Source: Bradyrhizobium diazoefficiens
Lineage (GTDB): Bacteria; Pseudomonadota; Alphaproteobacteria; Rhizobiales; Xanthobacteraceae
Assembly (NCBI RefSeq): GCF_016616885.1
Contig: NZ_CP067102.1
Span: 3,500,501 to 3,564,500, forward strand
DNA length: 64,000 nt
Reading direction: 5' to 3'
This document shows positions 43,350 through 52,313 of this stretch, one piece after another. The notes beneath the pieces were generated by a model. The model saw only the letters and a list, made by a program, of their open reading frames with translations, did no database searches and had not been told where the DNA came from. The translations under genes and the position numbers were made by a program. Each line of letters begins with the position of its first letter. Position 1 is the first letter of the stretch.

Positions 43350-45155
43350 ATGGCCAAGACGGTTAGGACCACAGTTGAGACGGACGTTCTGGTGGTTGGA
43401 AGCGGGCCCGCCGGTGGGACCGCCGCGGCGCTGCTCGGCATGTACGGCGTCAAGCATATTCTGGTGACCAAATATGGCTGGCTCGCCGATACACCACGCG
43501 CCCACATCACCAACCAGCGGGCCATGGAAGTGTTGCGCGACCTTGGCCTTGAGGAAAAGGCCGTTGCCCAGGCGACCCCGCAGCATCTGATGGCCAACAA
43601 CGTGTTCTGTGAAAGCCTCGCGGGTGAAGAGCTCGGCCGGTTGTATTCGTGGGGCAATCATCCGGCGAGGCGCGCCGACTATGAACTGGCGAGCCCGGTC
43701 AGCATCTGCGACCTGCCGCAGAATTTTCTGGAGCCGATTTTGCTCGAGGCCGCGGGCCAGCGCGGTACCTCGATCCGATTCAACACCGAATTCGTCGATC
43801 TGGTCCAGGACGCCGACGGCGTCAGCGCGACCGTGAAGGATCGGCAGACCGGGGAGACCTACGAGATCCGCGCCAAATACCTGATCGGCGCCGACGGCGG
43901 TCGCAGCCGCGTCGCCGAGGTCATCGGCCTGCCGATGCAGGGACAGATGGGCCGCGCCGGCAGCATGAACATCATCGTGCAAGCTGATCTCACCAAATAC
44001 GTCGCCCATCGACCGAGCGTTTTGTACTGGGTGCTGCAACCCGGCGCGCAGATCGGCGGCATCGGGGCCGGCCTGGTGCGCATGGTTCGGCCGTGGAACG
44101 AATGGCTGTTCATCTGGGGTTACGACATCGAGCAGGGCGAACGGCAACTGACCGATGATGAGGCGATTTCGATCGTGCGCAATCTGGTCGGCGACGAGAC
44201 GATCGAGGTCACGGTCCGGTCGACCTCGACATGGACGGTCAATGAAATGTATGCGGGGCACTATTCGTCGGGCCGGGTGTTTTGCATGGGCGACGCGGTG
44301 CACCGGCACCCGCCAACCAACGGGCTCGGCTCCAACACCTCGATACAGGACGCCTACAATCTGTGCTGGAAGCTGAAACTGGTTCTGGAGAACAAGGCAG
44401 CGCCAGCGCTGCTCGACAGCTACTCCGCGGAACGTCAGCCAGTCGGGAAGCAGATCGTGACCCGCGCCAACAAGAGCATCGGCGACTTTCCGCCGATCTT
44501 CGAGGCGGTCGGCTTGCTGTCGTCCACCGATCCGGATCAGGCGAGGAAGAATATCGAGGCGCGTAAGGCTCCGACCGAGGAAGGCAAGGCGCGGCGCAAG
44601 AAGCTTTATGCCGCGATTGCGCACAAGAGCTACGAGTTCAACTGTCACGGCGTCGAGATGAACCAGCGCTACGCGTCCAGCGCCGTGGTCTCCGACGGCA
44701 CGGCGGAGCCGGCGTTCACCCGCGACCACGAGCTCTATTACCACGCCACCACCTGGCCGGGCGCGCATCTTCCCCATGTCTGGATCGAGCATCACGGCGT
44801 TCGCAAGTCGACGCTCGACCTCGTCGGCAAGGGTCGTTTCACCCTGCTGACCGGCATCGGCGGCGAATGCTGGCGTGATGCCGCCGCCGCGGTTGAAGCG
44901 GCCTATGGCTTGCCCGTCGATGTCGTGAGCATTGGTCCCGCCGGCTGCGATGCGCAGGACATCTATGCCGACTGGTATCGGCAGAGCGAGGTCGATGAGG
45001 ACGGCTGCGTCGTGGTGCGGCCGGACATCTACGTCGCCTGGCGCGCCAGGCAAGCCGTGGCGGGCGCTTCGGATGTCCTGATCGGCGTATTCGGACAATT
45101 GCTCGGCCGCGCCGCCGAAACGGGGCGCTCCGAGGCTTCCGTCGCCGCGGCCTGA
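43350..45155 (+). CDS. FAD-dependent aromatic monooxygenase (phenol/chlorophenol hydroxylase family)
   Basis: A 601-residue group A flavoprotein hydroxylase. FAD Rossmann motif GSGPAG is at residues 17-22, and AHITNQRAMEVLRDLGLEEK near 52 is the aromatic-hydroxylase helix. The DG motif YLIGADGGRSRVAEVIGLPM is near 178 and the GD motif FCMGDAVHRHPPTNGLGSNT near 310. A C-terminal thioredoxin-like domain runs from about 430 onward. Length and motifs fit the TfdB/PheA and resorcinol-hydroxylase group. It probably adds a hydroxyl to a resorcinol- or phenol-type substrate with NAD(P)H and O2, feeding the adjacent hydroxyquinol dioxygenase. The exact substrate is unproven. Confidence 0.88.
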   Translation: MAKTVRTTVETDVLVVGSGPAGGTAAALLGMYGVKHILVTKYGWLADTPRAHITNQRAMEVLRDLGLEEKAVAQATPQHLMANNVFCESLAGEELGRLYSWGNHPARRADYELASPVSICDLPQNFLEPILLEAAGQRGTSIRFNTEFVDLVQDADGVSATVKDRQTGETYEIRAKYLIGADGGRSRVAEVIGLPMQGQMGRAGSMNIIVQADLTKYVAHRPSVLYWVLQPGAQIGGIGAGLVRMVRPWNEWLFIWGYDIEQGERQLTDDEAISIVRNLVGDETIEVTVRSTSTWTVNEMYAGHYSSGRVFCMGDAVHRHPPTNGLGSNTSIQDAYNLCWKLKLVLENKAAPALLDSYSAERQPVGKQIVTRANKSIGDFPPIFEAVGLLSSTDPDQARKNIEARKAPTEEGKARRKKLYAAIAHKSYEFNCHGVEMNQRYASSAVVSDGTAEPAFTRDHELYYHATTWPGAHLPHVWIEHHGVRKSTLDLVGKGRFTLLTGIGGECWRDAAAAVEAAYGLPVDVVSIGPAGCDAQDIYADWYRQSEVDEDGCVVVRPDIYVAWRARQAVAGASDVLIGVFGQLLGRAAETGRSEASVAAA

Positions 45156-45221
45156 CGAGGCTTTCAAGCAAATGAATTGCGGCCGGCTATGCACCGGCCG
45201 ACACGGAGGAGGGAAAATCAT

Positions 45222-46550
45222 ATGACCAGCAAGACATTTGGATATCCGGCGGCAGGAATGAGTCGTCGCCGCATTCTGCAAGGCCTCGCCGGCGGCATCG
45301 CTGCGACCGGCGCGATGACGTTGTTCGCCCCCGCGGTTCGTGCCGCAAAGCCGATCAAGGTCGGCTATGTCTCGCCGAAAAGCGGGCCGCTCGCCGCTTT
45401 CGCCGAGGCAGACGATTTCGTGCTTAGTGAATTCCGCAAATTCGTCAAGGACGGCGTGAAGGTCGGCTCGCAAACCTATCCGATCGAGGTCGTGACCAAG
45501 GACAGCCAGTCGAATCCGAATCGTGCGGCAGAGGTCGCCAAGGAGCTGATCACGCGCGACAATGTTTCGCTGATCCTGGTCGCCGCTACGCCCGAGACCA
45601 ACAATCCGGTGGCGACGCAATGCGAGCTCGAGCAGATCCCCTGCATCTCGAGCGTGGCGCCGTGGCAGACCAATTTCATCGGCCGGCAGGCCAATCCAGG
45701 TGATCCCAAGACTTGGAAGCCGTTCGACTACACCTTCCATTATTTCTGGGGGCTTGAAGACGTCATCGGCGTGTTCACAGGCATGTGGCAGCAGGTCGCG
45801 ACCAACAAATCGGTCGGTGCGCTGTTTCCGAACGACGCCGATGGCAATGCTTGGGGCGACAAGGGTATCGGCTTCCCGCCGGTGCTTTCGACGCAAGGTT
45901 TCAAGCTGACCGATCCGGGCCGTTTCCAGAATCTGACCGACGACTTCTCCTCGCAAATCTCTGCGTTCCGCGGCGCCGACGCCGAGATCGTCACCGGCGT
46001 GATCATCCCGCCGGACTTTACGACGTTCTGGAATCAGTCACGTCAGAAGGGCTTCAAGCCCAAGGTCGTGTCGGTCGCCAAGGCACTGTTGTTCCCGACC
46101 ACTGTTCTGGCGCTGGGCAAGAGCGGCAACAACATCTCGACCGAGGTGTGGTGGACCCCGAGCCATCCCTACAAATCGAGCCTGACCGGCGTCAGCGCCA
46201 GGGATCTCGCCAAGGGTTACGAGCAAGCGTCCGGCAAGCAATGGACCCAGCCGATCGGCTTCGTCCATTCGCTGTTCGAGGTCGCGGTCGATGCCATCAA
46301 GCGCGCTGGTGATCCGACCGATGGCGCCGCGCTTGCGAAGGCGATCGGCACTACCAAGCTCGAAACCATCGTGGGACCGGTGGCGTTCGGCTCCGACAAG
46401 GTGCCGCCGTTCGCCGCGAAGAATATCGCCAAGACGCCGCTCGTCGGTGGCCAGTGGCGTTTGAACGACGAAAAGTACGACATGGTCATCACCGAAAATA
46501 AACAGGCCCCGCAGATTCCGCTCGGTGGCGACATGCAGGCGCTGAGTTAA
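45222..46550 (+). CDS. Liv-type ABC transporter substrate-binding protein, Tat-exported
   Basis: A 442-residue periplasmic-binding-protein type 1 (Peripla_BP_6) starting at ATG 45222 behind GGAGGG. The N-terminus MSRRRILQGLAGGIAATGAM is a twin-arginine signal. Ligand domain blocks are IKVGYVSPKSGPLAAFAEAD, VVTKDSQSNPNRAAEVAKEL, NVSLILVAATPETNNPVATQ and KSVGALFPNDADGN. In this setting (behind ring-hydroxylation and cleavage genes and before liv-type ATPases and permeases) it probably binds the aromatic substrate rather than branched-chain amino acids. That substrate is inference. Confidence 0.9.
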   Translation: MTSKTFGYPAAGMSRRRILQGLAGGIAATGAMTLFAPAVRAAKPIKVGYVSPKSGPLAAFAEADDFVLSEFRKFVKDGVKVGSQTYPIEVVTKDSQSNPNRAAEVAKELITRDNVSLILVAATPETNNPVATQCELEQIPCISSVAPWQTNFIGRQANPGDPKTWKPFDYTFHYFWGLEDVIGVFTGMWQQVATNKSVGALFPNDADGNAWGDKGIGFPPVLSTQGFKLTDPGRFQNLTDDFSSQISAFRGADAEIVTGVIIPPDFTTFWNQSRQKGFKPKVVSVAKALLFPTTVLALGKSGNNISTEVWWTPSHPYKSSLTGVSARDLAKGYEQASGKQWTQPIGFVHSLFEVAVDAIKRAGDPTDGAALAKAIGTTKLETIVGPVAFGSDKVPPFAAKNIAKTPLVGGQWRLNDEKYDMVITENKQAPQIPLGGDMQALS

Positions 46551-46594
46551 CGCCGGCGCATTTCGCATTTTTTGATCGATAACGGGTCGCAACG

Positions 46595-47308
46595 ATGCTT
46601 GAACTCAAAGCCGTCTCCAAGGCGTTCGGCGCCATCGTCGTGGCCGAGCGCATCGACCTCCGCCTGTCGTCCGGCGAAGCGCTCGGCGTCATTGGACCCA
46701 ACGGCGCCGGCAAGTCGACGCTGTTCAACCTCATCACCGGGATGCTGCGGCCGGATTCCGGCCGCATCGTCCTGGATGGCGAGGACATCACGGATCTTGC
46801 GCCGGAAGACCGATGCCGTGCGGGCATCGGTCGGTCCTTTCAGATCCCGCGGCCATTCGATCATCTGTCGGTGTTCGAAAATCTCTCGGTCGCGGCTCTG
46901 TTCGGCGGCGGCCTGGGGGAGGCCGAGGCCGTTCAGGTCTGCGGCCGGACGCTGGTGCTGACCGGACTTGAGGCGAAGGCCAACCGGCTGGCGGGAAGCC
47001 TGCCGCTGCTCGATCGCAAGCGTCTGGAACTGGCGCGTGCGCTCGCCACCTGTCCGCGCGCGTTGCTACTCGATGAAATCGCCGGCGGCCTGACCGAAGG
47101 CGAGTGTCACGAGCTGATCGCGACCATTCGTACCATTCACGCGGAAGGCATCGCCATCATCTGGATCGAGCACGTGGTTCACGCGCTGCTGGCGGTGGTG
47201 CAACGGCTGGCGGTGCTGGATTTCGGGCGGGTGGTCGCGCAGGGTGCGCCGTCGGAGGTCATGCGCTCCAGCGAGGTGCAGACCATCTACATGGGAGTGC
47301 CGGCATGA
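46595..47308 (+). CDS. Liv-type ABC transporter ATP-binding protein (LivG-like)
   Basis: A 237-residue ATPase: Walker A GPNGAGKSTLFNLITG near residue 36, AGIGRSFQIPRPFDHLSVFE, and Walker B ALLLDEIAGGLTEGE near 150 with switch His in IWIEHVVHAL. The LSGGQ signature is degenerate (SLPLLDRKRLELARALA), as is usual for the LivG branch. Its stop overlaps the start of the next ATPase (ATGA). It drives the aromatic-block importer. Confidence 0.92.
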   Translation: MLELKAVSKAFGAIVVAERIDLRLSSGEALGVIGPNGAGKSTLFNLITGMLRPDSGRIVLDGEDITDLAPEDRCRAGIGRSFQIPRPFDHLSVFENLSVAALFGGGLGEAEAVQVCGRTLVLTGLEAKANRLAGSLPLLDRKRLELARALATCPRALLLDEIAGGLTEGECHELIATIRTIHAEGIAIIWIEHVVHALLAVVQRLAVLDFGRVVAQGAPSEVMRSSEVQTIYMGVPA

Positions 47309-48009
47309 CCGCGCTGCTCAGGGTCACCGCACTCGATGCGTTCTATGGCGACTTCCAGGCGCTGTTCGGTATCGATTTCGAGCTCCGAGAAGGCGAGGCG
47401 GTGGCAGTGATTGGCGCAAACGGCGCGGGCAAATCGACGCTGTTGAAGTCGCTGGCAGGACTGGTGCGCAACCGGCCCGATGCGGTCCGTCTTGCCGGCC
47501 GGCAGATCGGCGATAGTCCGGCTGCAAGCATCGTGCGGCTGGGGCTCGCGCTGGTGCCGGAAGGCCGGCAGTTGTTTCCCTCGCTAACCGTCGAGGAAAA
47601 TCTTTTGATCGGCGCGTTCGGCGGTGAGCGCACCTCGCCGTGGGATCTGGCATCGGTGTACCGGATGTTTCCGGTGCTGCATGAACGAAGGCGCGGCAGC
47701 GTCACCGTGCTGTCGGGCGGCCAGCAGCAGATGGTGGCAATCGGCCGCGCGTTGATGTCCAATCCATCGGTCCTGCTCTGCGACGAGATCAGCCTTGGCC
47801 TCGCGCCCATCATCGTGGAGGACATCTACCGGATGCTGCCGCGGATTTGCGACAACGGCACCGGCATCATCGTCGTCGAGCAGGACATCGCCCGCGCGCT
47901 GCGCAGCACCGATCGCTTCTACTGCCTGCAGGAGGGCCGGGTCACGCTCGCGGGCCGGCCGGCGGAAGCGAGCCAGGACGCCATTCACTCGGCGTATTTC
48001 GGAACATGA
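47305..48009 (+). CDS. Liv-type ABC transporter ATP-binding protein (LivF-like)
   Basis: A 234-residue ATPase from ATG 47305, overlapping the previous stop by 4 bp. It has LDAFYGDFQALFGIDFELRE, Walker A GANGAGKSTLLKSLAG, VPEGRQLFPSLTVEENLLIG (a LivF hallmark) and signature VLSGGQQQMVAIGRALM. Walker B is VLLCDEISLGLAP and the switch His position is occupied by Gln (VVEQDIARA), also normal for LivF. It pairs with the LivG-like subunit. Confidence 0.93.
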   Translation: MTALLRVTALDAFYGDFQALFGIDFELREGEAVAVIGANGAGKSTLLKSLAGLVRNRPDAVRLAGRQIGDSPAASIVRLGLALVPEGRQLFPSLTVEENLLIGAFGGERTSPWDLASVYRMFPVLHERRRGSVTVLSGGQQQMVAIGRALMSNPSVLLCDEISLGLAPIIVEDIYRMLPRICDNGTGIIVVEQDIARALRSTDRFYCLQEGRVTLAGRPAEASQDAIHSAYFGT

Positions 48010-48016
48010 GGCCGCG

Positions 48017-48883
48017 ATGATCGGACTGGACACGGCGATCGAGGGTGTGCTGCTTGGCGGCGTTTATGCACTGTTCGCCTTGGGGCTCTCGCTGATCTTC
48101 GGCATCATGCGGCTGGTCAATCTGGCGCATGGCGACTTGATCCTGCTTGCGGCCTATTTGTTATTCAGCGTCACAACCGTGCTCGGCGTTCCCTTGATCG
48201 TCGCCACGCTGATGATCGTGGTGGTGATGTTTGCGGCCGGCTTTGCCTTGCAGCGGCTGGTGCTCGAGCGGGTGCTTGGGGACGACATCCTGCCGCCATT
48301 GCTGGTGACATTCGGGCTCTCCATCGTCATTCAGAATGGCTTGCTGCTGGCGTATGGCGCCGACAGCCACAGGCTCCAGGCCGGTGCGTTCGAGTCATCG
48401 TCGGTGGCGCTGGCGGGGGGATTGAGCGTCGGTCTCGCGCCGCTGACGGCCTTGCTCACCGCCATCATTGCCGTCGCGCTGCTGCAACTGCTTTTCTATC
48501 GTACGTCGCTCGGCCGGGCGTTTCGCGCGACCGCCGACAATCCGCAGATCGCGCAGCTGATGGGCATCAACGAGCGCAGCATCTACGCCGTCGCGGTGGG
48601 GATCTCGCTTGCGGTCTCGGTGATCGCCGCGATCACGTTCGGCATCCGTGCCAATTTCGATCCCTCGATCGGACCGGCGCGGCTGCTCTATGCGTTCGAG
48701 GCGGTGATCATCGGCGGCTTGGGCAGCCTGTGGGGCACGCTAGCAGGTGGCATCGTGCTCGGTCTGGCGCAAACCATTGGCGCGCGGATCAATCCCGAGT
48801 GGCAGATTCTCGCCGGCCATCTCGCTTTCCTGGTGGTGTTGATGGTTCGTCCCCGTGGTCTGTTCCCATCGAGGCGAGCATGA
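48017..48883 (+). CDS. Liv-type ABC transporter permease (LivH-like)
   Basis: A 288-residue inner-membrane protein with about eight helices. It starts MIGLDTAIEGVLLGGVYALF and has LIFGIMRLVNLAHGDLILLA, the LivH signature. FYRTSLGRAFRATADNPQIA, AQLMGINERSIYAVAVGISL and VIIGGLGSLWGTLAGGIVLG are near the C-terminus. It lies 7 bp after the LivF-like gene; its end overlaps the LivM-like start by 4 bp. It forms half of the translocation channel. Confidence 0.93.
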   Translation: MIGLDTAIEGVLLGGVYALFALGLSLIFGIMRLVNLAHGDLILLAAYLLFSVTTVLGVPLIVATLMIVVVMFAAGFALQRLVLERVLGDDILPPLLVTFGLSIVIQNGLLLAYGADSHRLQAGAFESSSVALAGGLSVGLAPLTALLTAIIAVALLQLLFYRTSLGRAFRATADNPQIAQLMGINERSIYAVAVGISLAVSVIAAITFGIRANFDPSIGPARLLYAFEAVIIGGLGSLWGTLAGGIVLGLAQTIGARINPEWQILAGHLAFLVVLMVRPRGLFPSRRA

Positions 48884-49998
48884 GTGTGGTGGCCGTGCGC
48901 GAGAAGATCGAGATCGAGATCGAGAACGCTGAAGCCGCGCCGGTGTGGCGGGTACGCGTCGGTACGTCGCTGTCGCGCGCAGCGGCGATTGCCGCTGCGG
49001 CCATCATGGTGGCGTTGGCGTTGCTGCCGGCGATCGCGTCGCGCAACTTGATTCAAGATCTGATTTTCGTGTTCACGATGCTGACCCTGGCGCAATTGTG
49101 GAACGTGCTGGCGGGATGGGGCGGTCTGGTCTCGGTCGGGCAGCAGGCGTTCGTCGGACTCGGTGCGTATGCGCTGTTTGCCGGCGTCATCATGGTCCAG
49201 ATTGATCCGATGTTCGCGATCCCGCTCGCCGGTCTGTTTGCGGCCGTGGTCGCCGCCATGCTGGGACCGTTGCTGTTTCGATTGGACGGCCCTTATTTTG
49301 CCATCGGCAGTTGGGTGGCGGCGGAAGCGCTGCGGCTCGTCTGCGCGCAATTCAAGACACTCGGCGGCGGCACCGGCATGTCGATCTCGCCATCGGATCT
49401 GTCGCAGATGATCGGCCTGAAACCGGTTCAGGCGCTGTTTGGCATGCGTCCCGCTGCCGCGCGGGACGTGCTGATCTACTGGATCGCGCTGCTGCTCGCG
49501 GTGATGGTGACCCTCGGCATCACTGCGTTCGCCCGCTCGCGGATGGGGCTCGCGCTCGCGGCCAGCCGGGACAATGCCGCCGCCGCGCGGAGCGTCGGCG
49601 TGCGCACCGGCCGCATCCGATACCTGCTTTGGATCATGGTTGCGTTCGCGACCGGCATGGTCGGCGCGGTCGTCTACCTCCAGAAGGCGCGGATTTCGCC
49701 GGATGCGGCGTTTAGCGTCACCGACTGGACTGCTTACGTCATCTTCATCGTGGTGATCGGCGGCGTCCGCACCATCGAAGGACCGATGATCGGCGTGCTG
49801 ACGTTGTGGGGCCTGATCACACATCTGGCGCAATACGGCAGTCTCTATCTGGTCGTACTCGGCACCGTTGCGATTTTAATAGTGCTGTTCATGCCCAAGG
49901 GCATCTGGGGCGAGATCTCGAGGCGGTGGGAGATTCGGCTCTTTCCAACTCAACGCATGCTCAGCCGTGATTCGCACCACAACGATTTGGCAAAGTAG
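48880..49998 (+). CDS. Liv-type ABC transporter permease (LivM-like)
   Basis: A 372-residue permease from ATG 48880. A charged N-terminal tail (VREKIEIEIENAEAAPVWRV) precedes the helices. Key blocks are LAQLWNVLAGWGGLVSVGQQ and AFVGLGAYALFAGVIMVQID (LivM signature), LGPLLFRLDGPYFAIGSWVA, RSRMGLALAASRDNAAAARS, AYVIFIVVIGGVRTIEGPMI and VLFMPKGIWGEI. It completes the five-gene importer. About 300 bp follow before the convergent edd gene. Confidence 0.93.
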   Translation: MSVVAVREKIEIEIENAEAAPVWRVRVGTSLSRAAAIAAAAIMVALALLPAIASRNLIQDLIFVFTMLTLAQLWNVLAGWGGLVSVGQQAFVGLGAYALFAGVIMVQIDPMFAIPLAGLFAAVVAAMLGPLLFRLDGPYFAIGSWVAAEALRLVCAQFKTLGGGTGMSISPSDLSQMIGLKPVQALFGMRPAAARDVLIYWIALLLAVMVTLGITAFARSRMGLALAASRDNAAAARSVGVRTGRIRYLLWIMVAFATGMVGAVVYLQKARISPDAAFSVTDWTAYVIFIVVIGGVRTIEGPMIGVLTLWGLITHLAQYGSLYLVVLGTVAILIVLFMPKGIWGEISRRWEIRLFPTQRMLSRDSHHNDLAK

Positions 49999-50294
49999 GT
50001 CGCGCTGCGACAACGAATATTACCAGATCGAAGCGCTTGCGTGACCCGCAATCCTCGAACTTGCCGACGTCTGCGTGAAGCAAGAGAAGCTGGCCGTCAT
50101 CGTATTGCTTCTGCCGACGCGGCCTTCAGAGAGCGGACGGCTCTTCTGCGATGGCATTGGAAACAAGGAATTTGATTGCGACATTCGCACCTTCCGGCGA
50201 AACGGACGGCGAGGGCGAGCCCAATGCGCTGAGAAGCAACTGTCACCAGTGAAAATTGCTGGTTCTAACGAAGCCGATCGCGCGGTTCGTGGCG
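49999..50294. other. gap between convergent liv-type and edd operons
   Basis: About 296 bp between convergent operons. No clear gene, repeat or strong hairpin was seen. A plus-strand frame crossing into edd is a shadow. Confidence 0.5.
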
Positions 50295-52145
50295 TCACGC
50301 GGGGAAGTCAGAAAAAATCGTCGCGCCGCGATCGGCCGTGCCAACCTTGGTGCGGAGGGAGCCGAACAGCTCCCGACCGACACCCCAATGTGACGGTTCA
50401 AGATCGGCTTCAGCCGGACGGCGTGCCGCCCATTCGTCGGCATCCACCTGCACGGTCAGGGTGCCGGCCACCGCATCGAGGCGGACCAGGTCGCCGTCGC
50501 GAATGCGCGCGATCGGGCCGCCATCGACGGCTTCCGGCGTGACATGGATCGCCGCCGGCACTTTGCCGGATGCACCCGAGAGCCGTCCGTCGGTGACCAG
50601 CGCGACCTTGAAGCCGCGATCCTGCAAAACGCCGAGCGGTGGCATCAGCTTGTGCAATTCGGGCATGCCGTTTGCCCGTGGCCCCTGGAAGCGCACCACC
50701 GCGACGAAATCGCGTTCGATCTCGCCGGCCTTGAACGCCGCCTGCAAGGCTTCCTGACTGTGGAAGATGCAGGCCGGGGCCTCGATCACGTGACGCTCCC
50801 TGGCGATTGCGGAGGTCTTGATCACCGCTCGACCGAGATCGCCGGTGAGCAGCGTCAGGCCCCCGGTCGGTTGGAAAGGAGCCTTGGCGCCGCGCAGCAC
50901 CGCCTCGTCGCCACTGGATTTTGCGCCATCGCGCCAGGCGAGCGCGCCGTCGGCGCCAAGCATCGGCTCCTGGACATAGGCATCGAGCCCCTTGCCCCAG
51001 ACCGTTTCGACGTCGCGATGCAGGAGCCCATCGCCAAGCAGCTCGCGGATGACGAAGCCCATGCCTCCGGCGGCGTGGAAATGGTTCACATCGGCCTTGC
51101 CGTTCGGATAGATCCGCGTGAGCAGCGGCGTTGCTTCGGCGAGATCGGCGAAATCGTCCCAGGTCAGCCGGATGCCGGCGGCCGCGGCCATGGCGACCAG
51201 GTGCAGGGTGTGGTTGGTCGAGCCGCCGGTGGCATGCAGTCCGACCACGCCGTTGACGAAGGCGCGCTCGTCCAGCATGCGCCCGACCGGGGTATAGTCA
51301 TTGCCAAGCGCGGTGATCGCCATCGCGCGCTCGGCGGCTGCCTTGGTGAGCGCATCACGTAGCGGCGTATTGGGATTGACGAATGAGGCGCCGGGCAGGT
51401 GCAGGCCCATGATCTCCATCACCATCTGGTTGGTATTGGCGGTGCCGTAGAACGTGCAGGTGCCGGGGCCGTGATAGGATTGTGCTTCGGCCTCCAGCAG
51501 TGCATCGCGGCTGACCTTGCCCTCGGCGAAGAGCTGCCGGGTCTTTGCCTTCTCGTCATTGGAGAGGCCAGAGGTCATCGGTCCGGCCGGGATGAACACC
51601 GCCGGCAAATGACCAAAGGAGAGCGCGCCGATCACGAGGCCCGGCACGATCTTGTCGCAGATGCCGAGGAACACTGCCGCATCAAAAGTCTGGTGCGAGA
51701 GCGCCACTGCGGTGGCGAGCGCGATGACGTCGCGGGAGAACAGCGAGAGTTCCATGCCGGCCTCGCCCTGGGTGATGCCGTCGCACATGGCCGGCACGCC
51801 GCCCGCAACCTGGGCAACTCCACCGGCGGCTCGGGCCGTGGCGCGGATCAACTCGGGAAAGCGCTCATAAGGCTGATGAGCGGAGAGCATATCGTTATAG
51901 GCGGTGACGATGCCGAGATTGGCCGCTGCGCCGGCGCGCAGCATCGCCTTGTCGCCGGGTCCGCAGGCGGCGAAGCCATGGGCCTGATTGGCGCATCCGA
52001 GTTTCTGGCGGCGCGGGCCGTTGTCGGCGGCAGCAGCCAGCCGGTCGAGGTAGCGCCCGCGCGTGTCGTGGGAGCGTTTGGCGATGCGATCGGTCACCTC
52101 GCCAATACGGGCATTGATCATGGGGTGGTTGGCTTGGTCGGTCAT
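50295..52145 (-). CDS. edd: 6-phosphogluconate dehydratase
   Basis: A 616-residue IlvD/Edd-family iron-sulphur dehydratase that converts 6-phosphogluconate to KDPG in the Entner-Doudoroff pathway. ATG 52145 is preferred because AAGGAG lies 7 bp upstream. Signature blocks are [20 protein letters not shown] near residue 90, [20 protein letters not shown] near 130, [12 protein letters not shown] near 170 and [20 protein letters not shown] near 240. [15 protein letters not shown] and [20 protein letters not shown] are C-terminal. It is the last gene of the ROK-pfkB-zwf-edd operon, 168 bp after zwf. The partner aldolase gene eda is not in the window. Confidence 0.95.
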   Translation of the reverse strand: MTDQANHPMINARIGEVTDRIAKRSHDTRGRYLDRLAAAADNGPRRQKLGCANQAHGFAACGPGDKAMLRAGAAANLGIVTAYNDMLSAHQPYERFPELIRATARAAGGVAQVAGGVPAMCDGITQGEAGMELSLFSRDVIALATAVALSHQTFDAAVFLGICDKIVPGLVIGALSFGHLPAVFIPAGPMTSGLSNDEKAKTRQLFAEGKVSRDALLEAEAQSYHGPGTCTFYGTANTNQMVMEIMGLHLPGASFVNPNTPLRDALTKAAAERAMAITALGNDYTPVGRMLDERAFVNGVVGLHATGGSTNHTLHLVAMAAAAGIRLTWDDFADLAEATPLLTRIYPNGKADVNHFHAAGGMGFVIRELLGDGLLHRDVETVWGKGLDAYVQEPMLGADGALAWRDGAKSSGDEAVLRGAKAPFQPTGGLTLLTGDLGRAVIKTSAIARERHVIEAPACIFHSQEALQAAFKAGEIERDFVAVVRFQGPRANGMPELHKLMPPLGVLQDRGFKVALVTDGRLSGASGKVPAAIHVTPEAVDGGPIARIRDGDLVRLDAVAGTLTVQVDADEWAARRPAEADLEPSHWGVGRELFGSLRTKVGTADRGATIFSDFPA

Positions 52146-52313
52146 CCGCATCTCCTTTGCTGGTCTAGTCGGGCTGCAATCAGAAACGCGGCAAACCCGC
52201 GGCAGATGTTTCGCGCGTACTGACAGGCTTGTCGGCGACAGAGCCCAAAAGTCTCTGCACGCGTTGAGCCGGGGCTCGCGGCGCTGCCGGCGCCGCATCC
52301 GCATACGGACTCC

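Noticed and set aside
42249..45956. A 1235-codon open frame on the minus strand opposite the dioxygenase, monooxygenase and binding-protein genes
   Set aside because: It has no domain pattern, is rich in Arg, His, Gly and Asp as expected for antisense GC-rich DNA, and lies opposite three genes with intact catalytic motifs.
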